Assembly (NCBI RefSeq): GCF_002307495.1 | Contig: NZ_NTMR01000005.1 | Span: forward strand, 1 to 64,000 | DNA from: Pseudomonas abyssi | Lineage (GTDB): Bacteria > Pseudomonadota > Gammaproteobacteria > Pseudomonadales > Pseudomonadaceae | Length of the DNA stretch: 64,000 nt | Direction: 5' to 3' | Shown here: in pieces, positions 53,712-62,690 of the stretch | How positions within the stretch are numbered: position 1 is the stretch's first letter | Layout of the letters: every line of letters begins with the position of its first letter | Notes under the pieces: generated by a model | The model's input: only the letters and a program-made list of their open reading frames with translations | Databases searched by the model: none | Told to the model about the DNA's origin: nothing | Translations under genes and position numbers: made by a program

Positions 53712-55103
53712 ATGACCCCAGATGCTGTGATTGCAACCCTCAAGACACTGGTCGACCCGGACAAGGTGCGGGTGGACGCCGAGTCCCTCGACAATTGGGG
53801 CAAGGACTGGACCAAGCACTTTGCGCCGGCCCCTCTGGCGATTGTTTTTCCCAAGACGGTCGAGCAGGTGCAGGCGGTGGTGCGCTTTGCCAACGAGCAG
53901 AAGCTGGCATTGGTGCCCTCTGGCGGTCGTACCGGTCTGTCGGCTGCTGCCGTGGCCGCCAACGGCGAGATCGTGGTGTCGTTCGATTACATGAATCAGA
54001 TTGGCGAGTTCAATGCGTACGACCGCACCGTGGTCTGTCAGCCCGGCGTTGTCACCGCGCAGCTGCAGCAGTTTGCCGAGGAAAAGGGGCTGTACTACCC
54101 GGTGGACTTCGCGTCTGCCGGTTCCAGCCAGATTGGCGGCAATATCGGCACCAATGCCGGCGGTATCAAGGTGATTCGCTATGGTATGACCCGCAACTGG
54201 GTGGCCGGCCTGAAAGTCGTTACCGGCACCGGTGAGCTGCTGGAGCTGAACCGTGACCTGATCAAGAACGCCACCGGCTACGATCTGCGTCAGCTGTTTA
54301 TCGGCGCTGAGGGCACGCTGGGCTTTGTGGTTGAGGCGACCATGCGTCTGGAACGTGCGCCGAAGAATCTGACCGCGATGGTCCTTGGTACGCCGGACTT
54401 CGACTCCATCATGCCGGTGCTGCACGCTTTTCAGGACAAGCTGGATCTGACCGCCTTCGAGTTCTTCTCCGACAAGGCGATGGCCAAGATCATGGGCCGT
54501 GGCGATGTGCCCGCGCCGTTCGAAACCGAGTGCCCGTTCTACGCGCTGCTGGAGTTCGAGGCGATCAGCGAAGACATCGCCAACGATGCGCTGGCGACCT
54601 TCGAGCATTGCGTCGAACAGGGCTGGGTGCTCGATGGCGTCATGAGCCAGAGTCAGCAGCAGCTGGAAAACCTGTGGAAGCTGCGCGAGTTCATCTCCGA
54701 GACCATCTCCCACTGGACGCCCTACAAGAACGACATCTCCGTCACCGTCGGCAAGGTGCCGGCCTTCCTGCACGATATCGACGCCATCGTCGGCGAGCAC
54801 TATCCCGACTTCGAGATCGTCTGGTTCGGCCATATTGGCGATGGCAATTTGCACCTGAATATCCTCAAGCCGGAGAACCTGTCCAAGGACGAGTTCTTCG
54901 CCAAGTGCGCGACGGTCAACAAGTGGGTGTTCGAGATCGTCGAGAAGTACAACGGCTCGATCTCCGCCGAGCACGGTGTTGGCATGACCAAACGCGACTA
55001 CCTGACCTACAGCCGCAGCCCGGCCGAGATTGCCGTGATGAAGTCGATCAAGGCGGTATTCGACCCCAACGGCATCATGAATCCGGGCAAGATATTTAAC
55101 TGA
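53712..55103 (+). CDS. D-2-hydroxyglutarate dehydrogenase (FAD-linked oxidase family)
   Basis: A 463-residue flavoprotein: FAD-binding PCMH domain (about residues 35-215, with VPSGGRTGLSAAAVA and SAGSSQIGGNIGTNAGG), then the FAD-linked oxidase C-terminal domain (with the HIGDGNLHLNIL metal motif near 380 and the HGVGMTKRDYL segment). Its genomic partner serA makes D-2-hydroxyglutarate as a by-product, and this family member re-oxidises it to 2-oxoglutarate, passing electrons to the respiratory chain. The functional coupling is known from Pseudomonas stutzeri; here it is inferred from sequence and divergent placement. Confidence 0.9.
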   Translation: MTPDAVIATLKTLVDPDKVRVDAESLDNWGKDWTKHFAPAPLAIVFPKTVEQVQAVVRFANEQKLALVPSGGRTGLSAAAVAANGEIVVSFDYMNQIGEFNAYDRTVVCQPGVVTAQLQQFAEEKGLYYPVDFASAGSSQIGGNIGTNAGGIKVIRYGMTRNWVAGLKVVTGTGELLELNRDLIKNATGYDLRQLFIGAEGTLGFVVEATMRLERAPKNLTAMVLGTPDFDSIMPVLHAFQDKLDLTAFEFFSDKAMAKIMGRGDVPAPFETECPFYALLEFEAISEDIANDALATFEHCVEQGWVLDGVMSQSQQQLENLWKLREFISETISHWTPYKNDISVTVGKVPAFLHDIDAIVGEHYPDFEIVWFGHIGDGNLHLNILKPENLSKDEFFAKCATVNKWVFEIVEKYNGSISAEHGVGMTKRDYLTYSRSPAEIAVMKSIKAVFDPNGIMNPGKIFN

Positions 55104-55105
55104 CA

Positions 55106-55186
55106 GCGGCAAGCGGCAAGCGGCAAGCTTCAAGCAAAACCAAAAGCAAAGCCTCAAGCGAAAAGCGACAGGCGAAAGCAAAGCGG
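55106..55186. repeat. Single-armed degenerate heptamer array E
   Basis: GCGGCAA three times, then GCTTCAA (55106-55133), followed by looser units of the same spacing and base pattern (GCAAAAC, GCCTCAA, GCGAAAA, GCGACAG, GCGAAA) up to 55186. There is no inverted TTGnnGC arm. It begins three bases after the dehydrogenase stop. It looks like a decayed or half copy of arrays A-D. Confidence 0.65.
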
Positions 55187-55216
55187 TATGTAACAGCCAG
55201 GGCGGGAGCAGGGTAT

Positions 55217-55885
55217 ATGACCTACCAGCATCAGTATGTGGACGGCAGTGTGATCGATCTGCCGATGGGCAAGGTGGTGTGTGTCGGGCGCAACTACGCC
55301 GAGCACGCCCGCGAACTGAACAACCCGGTGCCAACCGAGCCGCTGCTGTTCATCAAGCCGGCCACCTCGGTGGTGCCGATGACGCCGCCGATCGAGCTGG
55401 TGCAGGGCCGTGGGCCGGTGCACTACGAAACCGAGATTGCCCTGCTGATCGGTGCGCCGCTCACTGGGCTGGTCAGCGACCAGGAAGCAGAGGAGGCGAT
55501 CGTTGGCGTGGGGCTGGCGCTCGATCTGACCCTGCGTGAATTGCAGGATCAGTTGAAGAGCAAGAGCCACCCTTGGGAGCGTGCCAAGTGCTTCGACGGT
55601 GCCTGCCCGCTGTCGCCCTTTGTGCCGAAAGCCGAGGCGGGTGATCTGCATGCGCTGGCCCTGCAACTGGATATCAACGGTGAGCGCCGCCAGTACGGCA
55701 CGGCTGCCGAGATGATTACGCCGATTGTGGCGCTGCTGCGGCATATCGCTACCCAGTTCACTCTGCTGCCGGGGGACGTGGTGATCACCGGGACCCCTGC
55801 CGGTGTAGGAGTACTCAAGCCAAACGATGCGCTGAGTCTGGCGATCCCGGGCCGGTTGCAAATCGACACGCGTATCGCCGGATGA
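55217..55885 (+). CDS. Fumarylacetoacetate hydrolase family protein
   Basis: A 222-residue FAH-fold enzyme with the family signature CVGRNYAEHARELNNP near the start, the metal site HYETEIALLIG (acidic residues in E-x-E) and the GDVVITGTPAGVG C-terminal motif. Relatives include acylpyruvases and oxaloacetate decarboxylases; substrate is not certain. It is between the D-2-hydroxyglutarate dehydrogenase and an SdiA-regulated protein, as in Pseudomonas. GGGAGCAGGG precedes ATG 55217. Confidence 0.88.
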   Translation: MTYQHQYVDGSVIDLPMGKVVCVGRNYAEHARELNNPVPTEPLLFIKPATSVVPMTPPIELVQGRGPVHYETEIALLIGAPLTGLVSDQEAEEAIVGVGLALDLTLRELQDQLKSKSHPWERAKCFDGACPLSPFVPKAEAGDLHALALQLDINGERRQYGTAAEMITPIVALLRHIATQFTLLPGDVVITGTPAGVGVLKPNDALSLAIPGRLQIDTRIAG

Positions 55886-55937
55886 ACCTGCGGCGCTGGC
55901 GCCGGTCCCAGCAGGGCTGTCAACGTCTGGAGCGCCG

Positions 55938-56831
55938 ATGAAAAAGTTGCTGATTGCCGTTGCTCTGCTGCTGGCGCTGGGCGGTGCCGTGCTCCATTAC
56001 CTGCATTTGGACGTGCTCTGGTGGCACAGCTGGCGGATGCAGCAGGCGCCAGCGCATCATGACTTGCTCGCGCTGGACCGCTATCGCGTGGATATTCAGG
56101 CGCAACCCATCGAGGGGCTGGACGACGATGTGTCGGCCCTGACCTTCAATCCGCAGACCGGCACGCTGTTTGCGGTGCTTAACGGTGAGCCGCTGCTGGT
56201 CGAGCTGTCGGCTGAGGGCCAGTTGCTGCGCAAGGTGCGCATCAACGGTGTGCAGGACATGGAGGGGCTCACCTATGTGGCGGGAAGCCGCTTTGTTATC
56301 GCCGAGGAGCGCACCCAGCGGCTGATCGAGATCGAGATTGCCGATGACGCTACAGAGCTGGACGTCACTGGGGCGCCTAGCCTGACCATCGGGCTTGATC
56401 TCAATGGCAACAAGGGCTTTGAGGGCCTGTCCTGGGATCAGCGGCAGCAGCGTTTGCTGGTAGTCAAGGAGCGGGACCCGCTGCGCGTGCTGGCGGTCAC
56501 CGGCTTTGTCAGCGCGCCGCCGGGCGCTCCGATCGCCATTCGTATCGAGGAACTGAAATCCCCTGACTCGCCTTGGTTGTTCATGCGCGACCTGTCTTCC
56601 CTGAGCCTGCACGATGACACCGGGCATCTGCTGCTGCTCAGCGACGAGTCAAACATGCTGGTCGAGTACGACGAAGACAGCCACCCTCGCAGTCTGCTGG
56701 GGTTGTGGCGCGGCATGCACGGCCTGGAACACACGGTGCCACAGGCCGAAGGCTTGGCGATGGATGAGCAGCGGCGGCTGTATCTGGTCAGCGAGCCGAA
56801 CCTGTTCTATCGCTTTGTGCCGGGTGATTAG
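55938..56831 (+). CDS. SdiA-regulated domain protein (YjiK-like propeller)
   Basis: A 297-residue protein anchored or exported by an N-terminal hydrophobic helix (about 3-20) and with a beta-propeller-like SdiA-regulated domain: DDVSALTFNPQTGTLFAVLN, QDMEGLTYV, FEGLSWDQRQQRLLVVKE and LSSLSLHDDTGHLLLLSDES are its repeated units. The name comes from E. coli genes changed by SdiA; no biochemical role is known. It follows the FAH gene by 52 bases and converges on rpiA. Confidence 0.83.
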   Translation: MKKLLIAVALLLALGGAVLHYLHLDVLWWHSWRMQQAPAHHDLLALDRYRVDIQAQPIEGLDDDVSALTFNPQTGTLFAVLNGEPLLVELSAEGQLLRKVRINGVQDMEGLTYVAGSRFVIAEERTQRLIEIEIADDATELDVTGAPSLTIGLDLNGNKGFEGLSWDQRQQRLLVVKERDPLRVLAVTGFVSAPPGAPIAIRIEELKSPDSPWLFMRDLSSLSLHDDTGHLLLLSDESNMLVEYDEDSHPRSLLGLWRGMHGLEHTVPQAEGLAMDEQRRLYLVSEPNLFYRFVPGD

Positions 56832-56850
56832 CGCGCCCGGGTCTGCTGCC

Positions 56851-57525
56851 TCAGTTGCGTTCGATGCTGCGTACACCCTGGGGCGTGCCCAGCAGCAGCA
56901 CGTCAGCCGGACGGGCGGCGAACAGGCCGTTGCAGACCACCCCGACGATGGCGTTGAGGTCGGCTTCCAGTTGCTTGGGGTTAACAATCGACATGTTGTA
57001 AACGTCGAGGATGACGTTGCCGTTGTCGGTCACGCAGCCTTCGCGGTAGACCGGATCGCCGCCGAGCTTGACGATCTCGCGGGCTACATGGCTGCGCGCC
57101 ATCGGGATGACTTCGACCGGTAGAGGGAAGTTGCCGAGCACCGGTACCAGCTTGCTCTCATCGGCGATGCAGATGAAGGTGTCGGCAACCGCGGCAACGA
57201 TTTTCTCGCGGGTCAGGGCTGCGCCGCCGCCCTTGATCAGCTCCAGGTTTTCGTTGCTTTCGTCGGCGCCGTCGACATAGAAGTCCAGCTGCGGCACACC
57301 GTTGAGGTCGTAGACCGTGATGCCGTGGCTTTTCAGGCGCTCGGCAGTGGCTTCGGAGCTGGCGACGGCGCCGTCGAAGGCCAGCTTGTGTTTGGCCAGA
57401 GCGTCGATAAAGCAGTTGGCGGTGGAGCCGGTACCAACGCCGACAATGCTGTTTGCATCCAGATGCGGCAGCAGACGCTCAACGGCGGCCTGTCCTACCG
57501 CCTGTTTCATTTCGTCCTGGGTCAT
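56851..57525 (-). CDS. rpiA: Ribose-5-phosphate isomerase A
   Basis: Interconverts ribose-5-phosphate and ribulose-5-phosphate. The 224-residue protein has the phosphate-binding [12 protein letters not shown] near residues 31-42, the [27 protein letters not shown] active-site segment near 84-110, and [11 protein letters not shown] near 135. Length and sequence match E. coli RpiA (219). It is divergent from ilvA across 128 bases; TATAAT on the minus strand supports its own promoter. Confidence 0.96.
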   Translation of the reverse strand: MTQDEMKQAVGQAAVERLLPHLDANSIVGVGTGSTANCFIDALAKHKLAFDGAVASSEATAERLKSHGITVYDLNGVPQLDFYVDGADESNENLELIKGGGAALTREKIVAAVADTFICIADESKLVPVLGNFPLPVEVIPMARSHVAREIVKLGGDPVYREGCVTDNGNVILDVYNMSIVNPKQLEADLNAIVGVVCNGLFAARPADVLLLGTPQGVRSIERN

Positions 57526-57559
57526 CTTGGCTCCTCATCGCGGGCTGTGCAAAAGCGCG

Positions 57560-57565
57560 ATTATA
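57560..57565 (-). promoter_or_regulatory. rpiA: Candidate -10 box for rpiA
   Basis: Exact TATAAT on the minus strand (ATTATA on the plus strand), 35 bases before the rpiA start codon. The expected -35 position holds only a poor match, so strength is unclear. Confidence 0.5.
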
Positions 57566-57653
57566 CGGTGCAGCACGGGGCGCGTGTAGTCGCGGGGGCT
57601 GTGATTCGCTAGACTTGCGCCTTTCCCATTTCCCCGATCAGTTGACCTCACCC

Positions 57654-59168
57654 ATGCTGGAAACCTACGTCAAGAAGATCCTCTGCTCTCCGGTTTACGA
57701 TGTGGCGGTGGAAACCCCGGTGCACCCCGCGCCCTTTCTCTCCGAGCGGCTGGGCAACAGCGTGCTGCTCAAGCGCGAAGACCTGCAGCCGGTGTTCTCC
57801 TTCAAGATTCGCGGTGCCTACAACAAGCTGGCGCAGTTGACCGACGAACAGCGTGCTTGTGGTGTGGTGGCGGCGTCTGCCGGCAACCATGCCCAGGGCC
57901 TGGCCTACGCGGCTCGTCACATGGGCGTGAAGGCGACTATCGTGATGCCGCGCACCACGCCCGAGATCAAGGTCAAGGCGGTGCGCGCACGTGGTGGCAA
58001 GGTGGTTCTGCACGGCGACGCCTTTGATGAAGCGCTGGCCTATTCGCAGAAGCTGGTTAAGGAAAAGGGCTTCGTCTATATCCACCCTTACGACGACCCG
58101 GACACCATTGCCGGGCAGGGCACCGTGGCGATGGAGATTCTGCGTCAGGTGCAGGGTCCGCTGAATGCGATCTTCGTCCCGGTCGGTGGGGGCGGCCTGA
58201 TCGCCGGTATCGCCGCCTACGTAAAGTATCTGCGCCCGGACATCAAGGTGATCGGCGTCGAACCGCAGGATTCAGCCTGTCTGCAGGCCGCCATGGCCGC
58301 CGATGAGCGGGTGGTGCTCGGCCAGGTGGGGCTGTTTGCCGACGGCGTGGCGGTGGCGCAGATCGGTGAGCACACCTTCGAGGTCTGTCGCCGGTATGTT
58401 GATGAAGTGATTACCGTGACCACCGACGAGATGTGCGCCGCGATCAAGGATATTTACGACGATACCCGTTCCATCTGCGAGCCGGCCGGTTGCCTGGGCG
58501 TTGCCGGGATCAAGAAATATGTCGAGCGGGAGGGCTGCAGTGGTCAGGTGCTGGTGGCCATCGACTCCGGCGCCAACATCAACTTTGATCGTCTGCGTCA
58601 TGTGGCCGAGCGTGCCGAGATCGGCGAGAAGCGGGAAGCTCTGCTGGCGGTGACCATTCCGGAAAAGCCCGGCAGCTTCAAGCACTTCTGCGAAGCCATC
58701 GGCAAGCGCGCGATTACCGAGTTCAACTATCGCTATCACACCGGCAGCGAGGCGCACATCTTCGTGGGTGTGCAGACTCACCCTGAACTCGATCCGCGCG
58801 ACAAGCTGGTCAGTCAACTGGCCGAAGATGGCTTTCCGGTGCTGGATCTGACCGACAACGAGCTGGCCAAACTGCATATTCGGCACATGGTCGGTGGGCA
58901 CGCCGAGCACGTAACCGACGAACAGGTGTTTCGCTTCGAGTTTCCGGAGCGTCCGGGCGCGCTGTTCAACTTCCTCAACAAGCTGGGCGGGCGCTGGAAT
59001 ATCTCGATGTTCCACTACCGTAACCACGGCGCAGCCTATGGTCGCGTCGTCGCCGGCCTGCAGGTACCGGCAAGTGAGCGCCATCTGCTGCCGGCGGCGC
59101 TCGATGGCATCGGTTACCAGTACTGGGACGAAACCGATAACCCGGCCTACCGTCTTTACCTGGGCTGA
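57654..59168 (+). CDS. ilvA: Biosynthetic threonine ammonia-lyase
   Basis: PLP enzyme deaminating threonine to 2-oxobutanoate, first step toward isoleucine. The 504-residue protein has PLP-lysine Lys51 in SFKIRGAYN, the glycine loop VGGGGLIAG, and two C-terminal ACT-like regulatory domains (about 325-500) with EKPGSFKHFCEAIG and FPERPGALFNFLNKLGGRW. That length and the two regulatory domains identify the isoleucine-sensitive biosynthetic form rather than the short catabolic one. ATG 57654 (MLETYVKKIL) is the conserved start; the longer frame from 57453 runs through the rpiA promoter region. Confidence 0.96.
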   Translation: MLETYVKKILCSPVYDVAVETPVHPAPFLSERLGNSVLLKREDLQPVFSFKIRGAYNKLAQLTDEQRACGVVAASAGNHAQGLAYAARHMGVKATIVMPRTTPEIKVKAVRARGGKVVLHGDAFDEALAYSQKLVKEKGFVYIHPYDDPDTIAGQGTVAMEILRQVQGPLNAIFVPVGGGGLIAGIAAYVKYLRPDIKVIGVEPQDSACLQAAMAADERVVLGQVGLFADGVAVAQIGEHTFEVCRRYVDEVITVTTDEMCAAIKDIYDDTRSICEPAGCLGVAGIKKYVEREGCSGQVLVAIDSGANINFDRLRHVAERAEIGEKREALLAVTIPEKPGSFKHFCEAIGKRAITEFNYRYHTGSEAHIFVGVQTHPELDPRDKLVSQLAEDGFPVLDLTDNELAKLHIRHMVGGHAEHVTDEQVFRFEFPERPGALFNFLNKLGGRWNISMFHYRNHGAAYGRVVAGLQVPASERHLLPAALDGIGYQYWDETDNPAYRLYLG

Positions 59169-61018
59169 GCCTCTTCGGGCTTGCTCAGCTGCGAGCGGTT
59201 GCGTCCAGCGGCCTTGGCCTGGTAAAGCGCGGTGTCGGCCTGGTGGACCAGGTCGTGCGGGCTCCATTGCGGCTGGGGTATCAGACTCGCAGCGCCGATG
59301 CTGACCGTCAGGCGTCCGTGCTCCACGGTGGTGTGCGGGTGGCGGATATTCAGCTTGGCGATGGCGTCATGAATCCGCTCGGCAACCTGCAGGCATTGGC
59401 TGGCGCCCGCGCCGGGCAGAATGACGGCAAACTCTTCCCCGCCGTAGCGGCATACGCAATCCCCTTCACGCATCAGGCAGCTGTTCAGCGCCGTGGCAAC
59501 CTGTTGCAGCGCATCGTCCCCGGCCTGGTGCCCCAGCTCATCGTTGAAATGCTTGAAATGATCGACATCCAGCATCAGCAGTCCAAGCGGCGTTTGCTCT
59601 CGGCGTAGGCGTCGCCATTCGCTGATCAGCGTCTTGTCAAAGTAGCGCCGGTTGAACAGGCCGGTCAGTCCGTCCTGGTGGGATAGCTGCTGCAGGCGTG
59701 CCGCCAGCTGCAGCTGCTCACTGTTATCGCGCCCCACGCAGATGAGGTAGTCCCGGCCCATACGGCGCAGGTGGCGCACGCTGACTTCCAGCGGCCGATT
59801 CTGGCCATCGCGTCTTATCACCCGTTTCTGAAAGATGGCGTCGCCCTGGCTGTGAATCATGCTGCTCAGTTCTTCCAGCCACTTGATGGCACCCGGCATC
59901 ACGTCATTGGGTGCTATGCGCAGGATCTCAAGCAGCTCTGCTTCGCTGTAGCCCAGACTTTGCCAGCAGGTACGGTTGAGATAGACGACCTCAAGCGGGT
60001 CCAGCCCGAGTATGAACAGGGCGTCGTGGCTGTGATCGGTCATATCGTGGATCAGTTTCAGGCGTGCCTGGTTGTGCTGCAGGCTTTCCTCGGTGTCCTG
60101 GCGACGCTTTACCTCGGCCTGCAGTTGATGATTACTGCGTGCCAGTTGCTGACTGCGCTGGGCGCCGCGCACAGTCAGTAATAGCGAGATGCACAGCAGC
60201 AGTGCGGCCAGCGCGCCGGAGACCACAACCATCAGCGGCAGGTGTGTGGTGGTGCTGGCGAGCAATTGATGAGTGGGCTGCATGACCAGCGCAAAATTGC
60301 TGTTGTCCGCCAGGGTGACCGGGCTGCTCACGCGCCACGGCGCCGCCTGATAGTCGCTCTCGGAGCGGTACAGTGCCACGCCTTGCTCCTCGAAGCGCAG
60401 GCTGCGATCTGCTGCCTGCAGCTCGCTGAGCAGGTCGTTGATCAGTACTTCGACGCGAAAGATGCCCAGCAGAAAGCCGTCAAAGCGACGTACGTCGCCG
60501 CTGATGCGGTGCAGCGGTATGTAGTAGGCAAGCCCCAATCCGCCCTGCACCAGCTCGAAGGAGTTGCTCAGGCGCGGTTGGCCGCTGTCACGGGCCGCCA
60601 GCAGCAGCGGATAGTTGGGGTGATCGGGTTTATAGATCAGGCCAATGGCGGCCTCGTTGCCATTCAGTGGTTCGATCCAGCGCATGCGAAAGCTGGCATC
60701 CATCCATTCGATGGCCTGAAAGTTGTGATAGTCGCGTAGCAGCTGGCTCGCGTTGCGGGTCCACAGGTCCCGGTTTTCGCGGTGCTGCGGCCAGCGTTCG
60801 GCGAGGCGCAGCAAGGTGGCGGCCTGCTGTTCGAAGCGGGTCTGAATCTGGTGGGCGAGGGCGTCAGCCTCGATCTGCAGGCGGGCACGGGCTTGCTCTT
60901 GCTCCGCGTTCAGCAGCGCCTGCCACAGCAGATACAGCGCCAATGCCAGGATGCAGAATAATGCGAGAATCAGTCGCGGAAACTGTTTGATTGGCGCAGG
61001 TATGGCTATAGCGGGCAT
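59156..61018 (-). CDS. Membrane sensor diguanylate cyclase (periplasmic sensor-PAS-GGDEF)
   Basis: A 620-residue protein. Membrane helix 15-34, a periplasmic sensory region (about 35-260) that looks CHASE- or dCache-like, a second helix (261-283), a coiled linker, a PAS domain (about 320-435, ending YLICVGRDNSEQ), and a GGDEF domain with GGEEF at 526-530 and inhibitory REGD at 517-520. It should make c-di-GMP in response to a periplasmic ligand. Its last 13 coding bases overlap the end of ilvA tail to tail. ATG 61018 starts MPAIAIPAP; no ribosome site is strong. Confidence 0.88.
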   Translation of the reverse strand: MPAIAIPAPIKQFPRLILALFCILALALYLLWQALLNAEQEQARARLQIEADALAHQIQTRFEQQAATLLRLAERWPQHRENRDLWTRNASQLLRDYHNFQAIEWMDASFRMRWIEPLNGNEAAIGLIYKPDHPNYPLLLAARDSGQPRLSNSFELVQGGLGLAYYIPLHRISGDVRRFDGFLLGIFRVEVLINDLLSELQAADRSLRFEEQGVALYRSESDYQAAPWRVSSPVTLADNSNFALVMQPTHQLLASTTTHLPLMVVVSGALAALLLCISLLLTVRGAQRSQQLARSNHQLQAEVKRRQDTEESLQHNQARLKLIHDMTDHSHDALFILGLDPLEVVYLNRTCWQSLGYSEAELLEILRIAPNDVMPGAIKWLEELSSMIHSQGDAIFQKRVIRRDGQNRPLEVSVRHLRRMGRDYLICVGRDNSEQLQLAARLQQLSHQDGLTGLFNRRYFDKTLISEWRRLRREQTPLGLLMLDVDHFKHFNDELGHQAGDDALQQVATALNSCLMREGDCVCRYGGEEFAVILPGAGASQCLQVAERIHDAIAKLNIRHPHTTVEHGRLTVSIGAASLIPQPQWSPHDLVHQADTALYQAKAAGRNRSQLSKPEEAQPR

Positions 61019-61199
61019 GGCAGTTCTCTGGACGGCAGAGGCTGGGCTGTTGCTGTTTTGGCACCAGGTTGCAAGCAGCCTGCCCGGCCACCAGCAAAGC
61101 CTATACCTGCGTCACCACCCACCCCTGTGGCGGTTCTGCGTGTTGTCGCCCTGCCTCGTTAGCATAGTGATAGCACAGTGCTTGCAGCCAGGCCAGTGC

Positions 61200-61655
61200 T
61201 CAGCCGCGCGCAGCCGCCAACATAATCTGCCATTGGTCTGGTTTCACCGGCATGACCGACAGACGGTTGCCTCGCCGCAGCAGGGCCAGATCCTCCAGAC
61301 CGGCCAGCTCGCGCAGCTGGTCGAGGCTGAACAGGCGCGGGAACTTTTCTTCGAAGGCGACGTCCACCGCGACCCAAGGAAGGCGATCCTCGCTGGCCCG
61401 GGCGTCGTGATACGGGTTGTTCGGGTCAAGCGCTGTGCGGTCAGGGTAGGGCGAGCTGGTGATGCGACCGACGCCGGCCAGACCTGGCGGTTGGCAGCTG
61501 GAGTGATAGAAAAGAAAGCTGTCTCCGGGTTGCATCTCTCGCATGAAGTTGCGCGCCTGATAATTGCGTACTCCATCCCAGACGCCTTGCTGCAGGTGCT
61601 GCAGGTCGTCGATCGCGAAGGCGTCAGGCTCAGACTTGAGCAGCCAGTAGGCCAT
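61200..61655 (-). CDS. EVE domain protein
   Basis: A 151-residue protein that is essentially a single EVE domain (PUA-like/YTH-related fold): MAYWLLKSEPDAFAIDDL start, the WDGVRNYQARNFMREM motif, and PGDSFLFYHSSCQPPGLAGVG. EVE domains bind modified bases in DNA or RNA; in bacteria the free-standing proteins have no fixed role. ATG 61655 was chosen over 61733 because similarity starts there. It lies in the ygfA/zapA neighbourhood as in Pseudomonas. Confidence 0.9.
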   Translation of the reverse strand: MAYWLLKSEPDAFAIDDLQHLQQGVWDGVRNYQARNFMREMQPGDSFLFYHSSCQPPGLAGVGRITSSPYPDRTALDPNNPYHDARASEDRLPWVAVDVAFEEKFPRLFSLDQLRELAGLEDLALLRRGNRLSVMPVKPDQWQIMLAAARG

Positions 61656-61791
61656 GATGTGTTCCCCGATTGTTGACAAGTTTATGACAAGGGTGTAGGA
61701 AAACGATGGATACGCAGCGACAATTAGTCTCATTCAGGGGGCGCTGCGCAATTCATATTATTAGATTGCCATTATCGTCAGGAGGCAACGC

Positions 61792-61917
61792 GTGCGACGC
61801 AAACCAGATTTGCTTTGGGTATTGGTTATTGTTTTCGGGTTGGGAGTGGTGACCACGGGGTATACCCAGAGTTACCTTGATCGAAGCGCTGAGACGCACA
61901 TGCAGCGCGCGCCCTGA
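61792..61917 (+). CDS. Small single-span membrane protein (41 residues)
   Basis: A GTG-start gene with a strong AGGAGG site seven bases before it. The product is 41 residues: a short basic N-terminus (RRKPDL), one hydrophobic helix (LLWVLVIVFGLGVVTTG), and a polar tail (YTQSYLDRSAETHMQRAP). It is divergent from the EVE gene and ends one base before the stop of the convergent ygfA. Too short for easy database recognition, but the ribosome site and clean frame support translation. Function unknown. Confidence 0.65.
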   Translation: MRRKPDLLWVLVIVFGLGVVTTGYTQSYLDRSAETHMQRAP

Positions 61918-62505
61918 TCAGGGCCTGCGATCGGTGACAACGGCGTCGAGCGGGATATCCCAGCTCGCGCCATCCAGATGTTCAACCTGTTGGCAGTGGT
62001 GCGCCAGGCCCAGTAGGCGAGGCCTGCGCGTGTGGGTGCGCCAGCGTCGCCAGGCGAAGGCCCGGTCATAGAAGCCGCCCCCCATGCCCAGACGGTTGCC
62101 CGCAGCATCAAACCCCACCAGGGGCAAAAACACCAGATCAAGACGCCAGGCCTTGGCTTGCAGGGCGCGCTGTGTCTGCGGCTCGCGGATGCCGAAGCGG
62201 TTGCGCTGCCAGCGCTGTCCTTTGACCAGGCGCTGAAAACGCATGGCTGTGGCGGGCCAGCGGCTGAGCACCGGCAGGTAGCAGTGTTTGCCCAGGCGCC
62301 GTGCGAGCCGCATCAGCGGAGCGGGGTCGATTTCACCGTCGTTGGCCAGATAAAAAGCGATATGCCGGGCGCGAATGAACCGCAGATCCTGTGCCATGGT
62401 GCGCTGCAGACGACGTGCAGCGGCACGTTGCTGGGCGCGGCTGAGGGCGCGGCGCCGCTGGCGCAGTTGACGGCGTAATTGGGTGCGGGAAACAGGCGGG
62501 TTCAT
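61918..62505 (-). CDS. ygfA: 5-formyltetrahydrofolate cyclo-ligase
   Basis: ATP-dependent conversion of 5-formyl-THF to 5,10-methenyl-THF. The 195-residue protein has the basic N-terminal helix (RRQLRQRRRALS) that binds substrate, and the family motif LPLVGFDAAGNRLGMGGGFYDR near residues 126-147. The gene is downstream of 6S RNA in many gammaproteobacteria, and 6S-ygfA are often one transcript; that is the arrangement here, with 6S ending just before the start. Confidence 0.93.
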   Translation of the reverse strand: MNPPVSRTQLRRQLRQRRRALSRAQQRAAARRLQRTMAQDLRFIRARHIAFYLANDGEIDPAPLMRLARRLGKHCYLPVLSRWPATAMRFQRLVKGQRWQRNRFGIREPQTQRALQAKAWRLDLVFLPLVGFDAAGNRLGMGGGFYDRAFAWRRWRTHTRRPRLLGLAHHCQQVEHLDGASWDIPLDAVVTDRRP

Positions 62506-62522
62506 GCTGAAAGGAGTCCCCA

Positions 62523-62690
62523 GAGTGCCGCTGCCGGGTTAGCCCTTGAACCCGAAAGTTCAAGGCGGAGATTACGGCGATACCTCAGGCTTTCCGTCAT
62601 GCGGACGTGCACACTGGCACCGCGCGTAGTCCCCTGGTACAGGAGTATCGGCTCAGGGACATCTCCGGCTGGCCAACACCCCAGGGATGG
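62523..62690 (-). ncRNA. ssrS: 6S RNA
   Basis: Regulatory RNA that binds sigma-70 RNA polymerase. The minus strand between zapA and ygfA carries the hallmark open helix: CCTGAGCCGATACTCCTGTAC on the 5' side and GCCTGAGGTATCGCC on the 3' side, with the CGATAC/GTATCG pairing, and a 3' hairpin CCTTGAAC TTTCG GGTTCAAGG. A TATAGT box at 62696-62701 suggests transcription starting near 62690. Length about 170-180 nt matches Pseudomonas 6S. The zapA-6S-ygfA context is the standard one. Ends are approximate. Confidence 0.88.
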
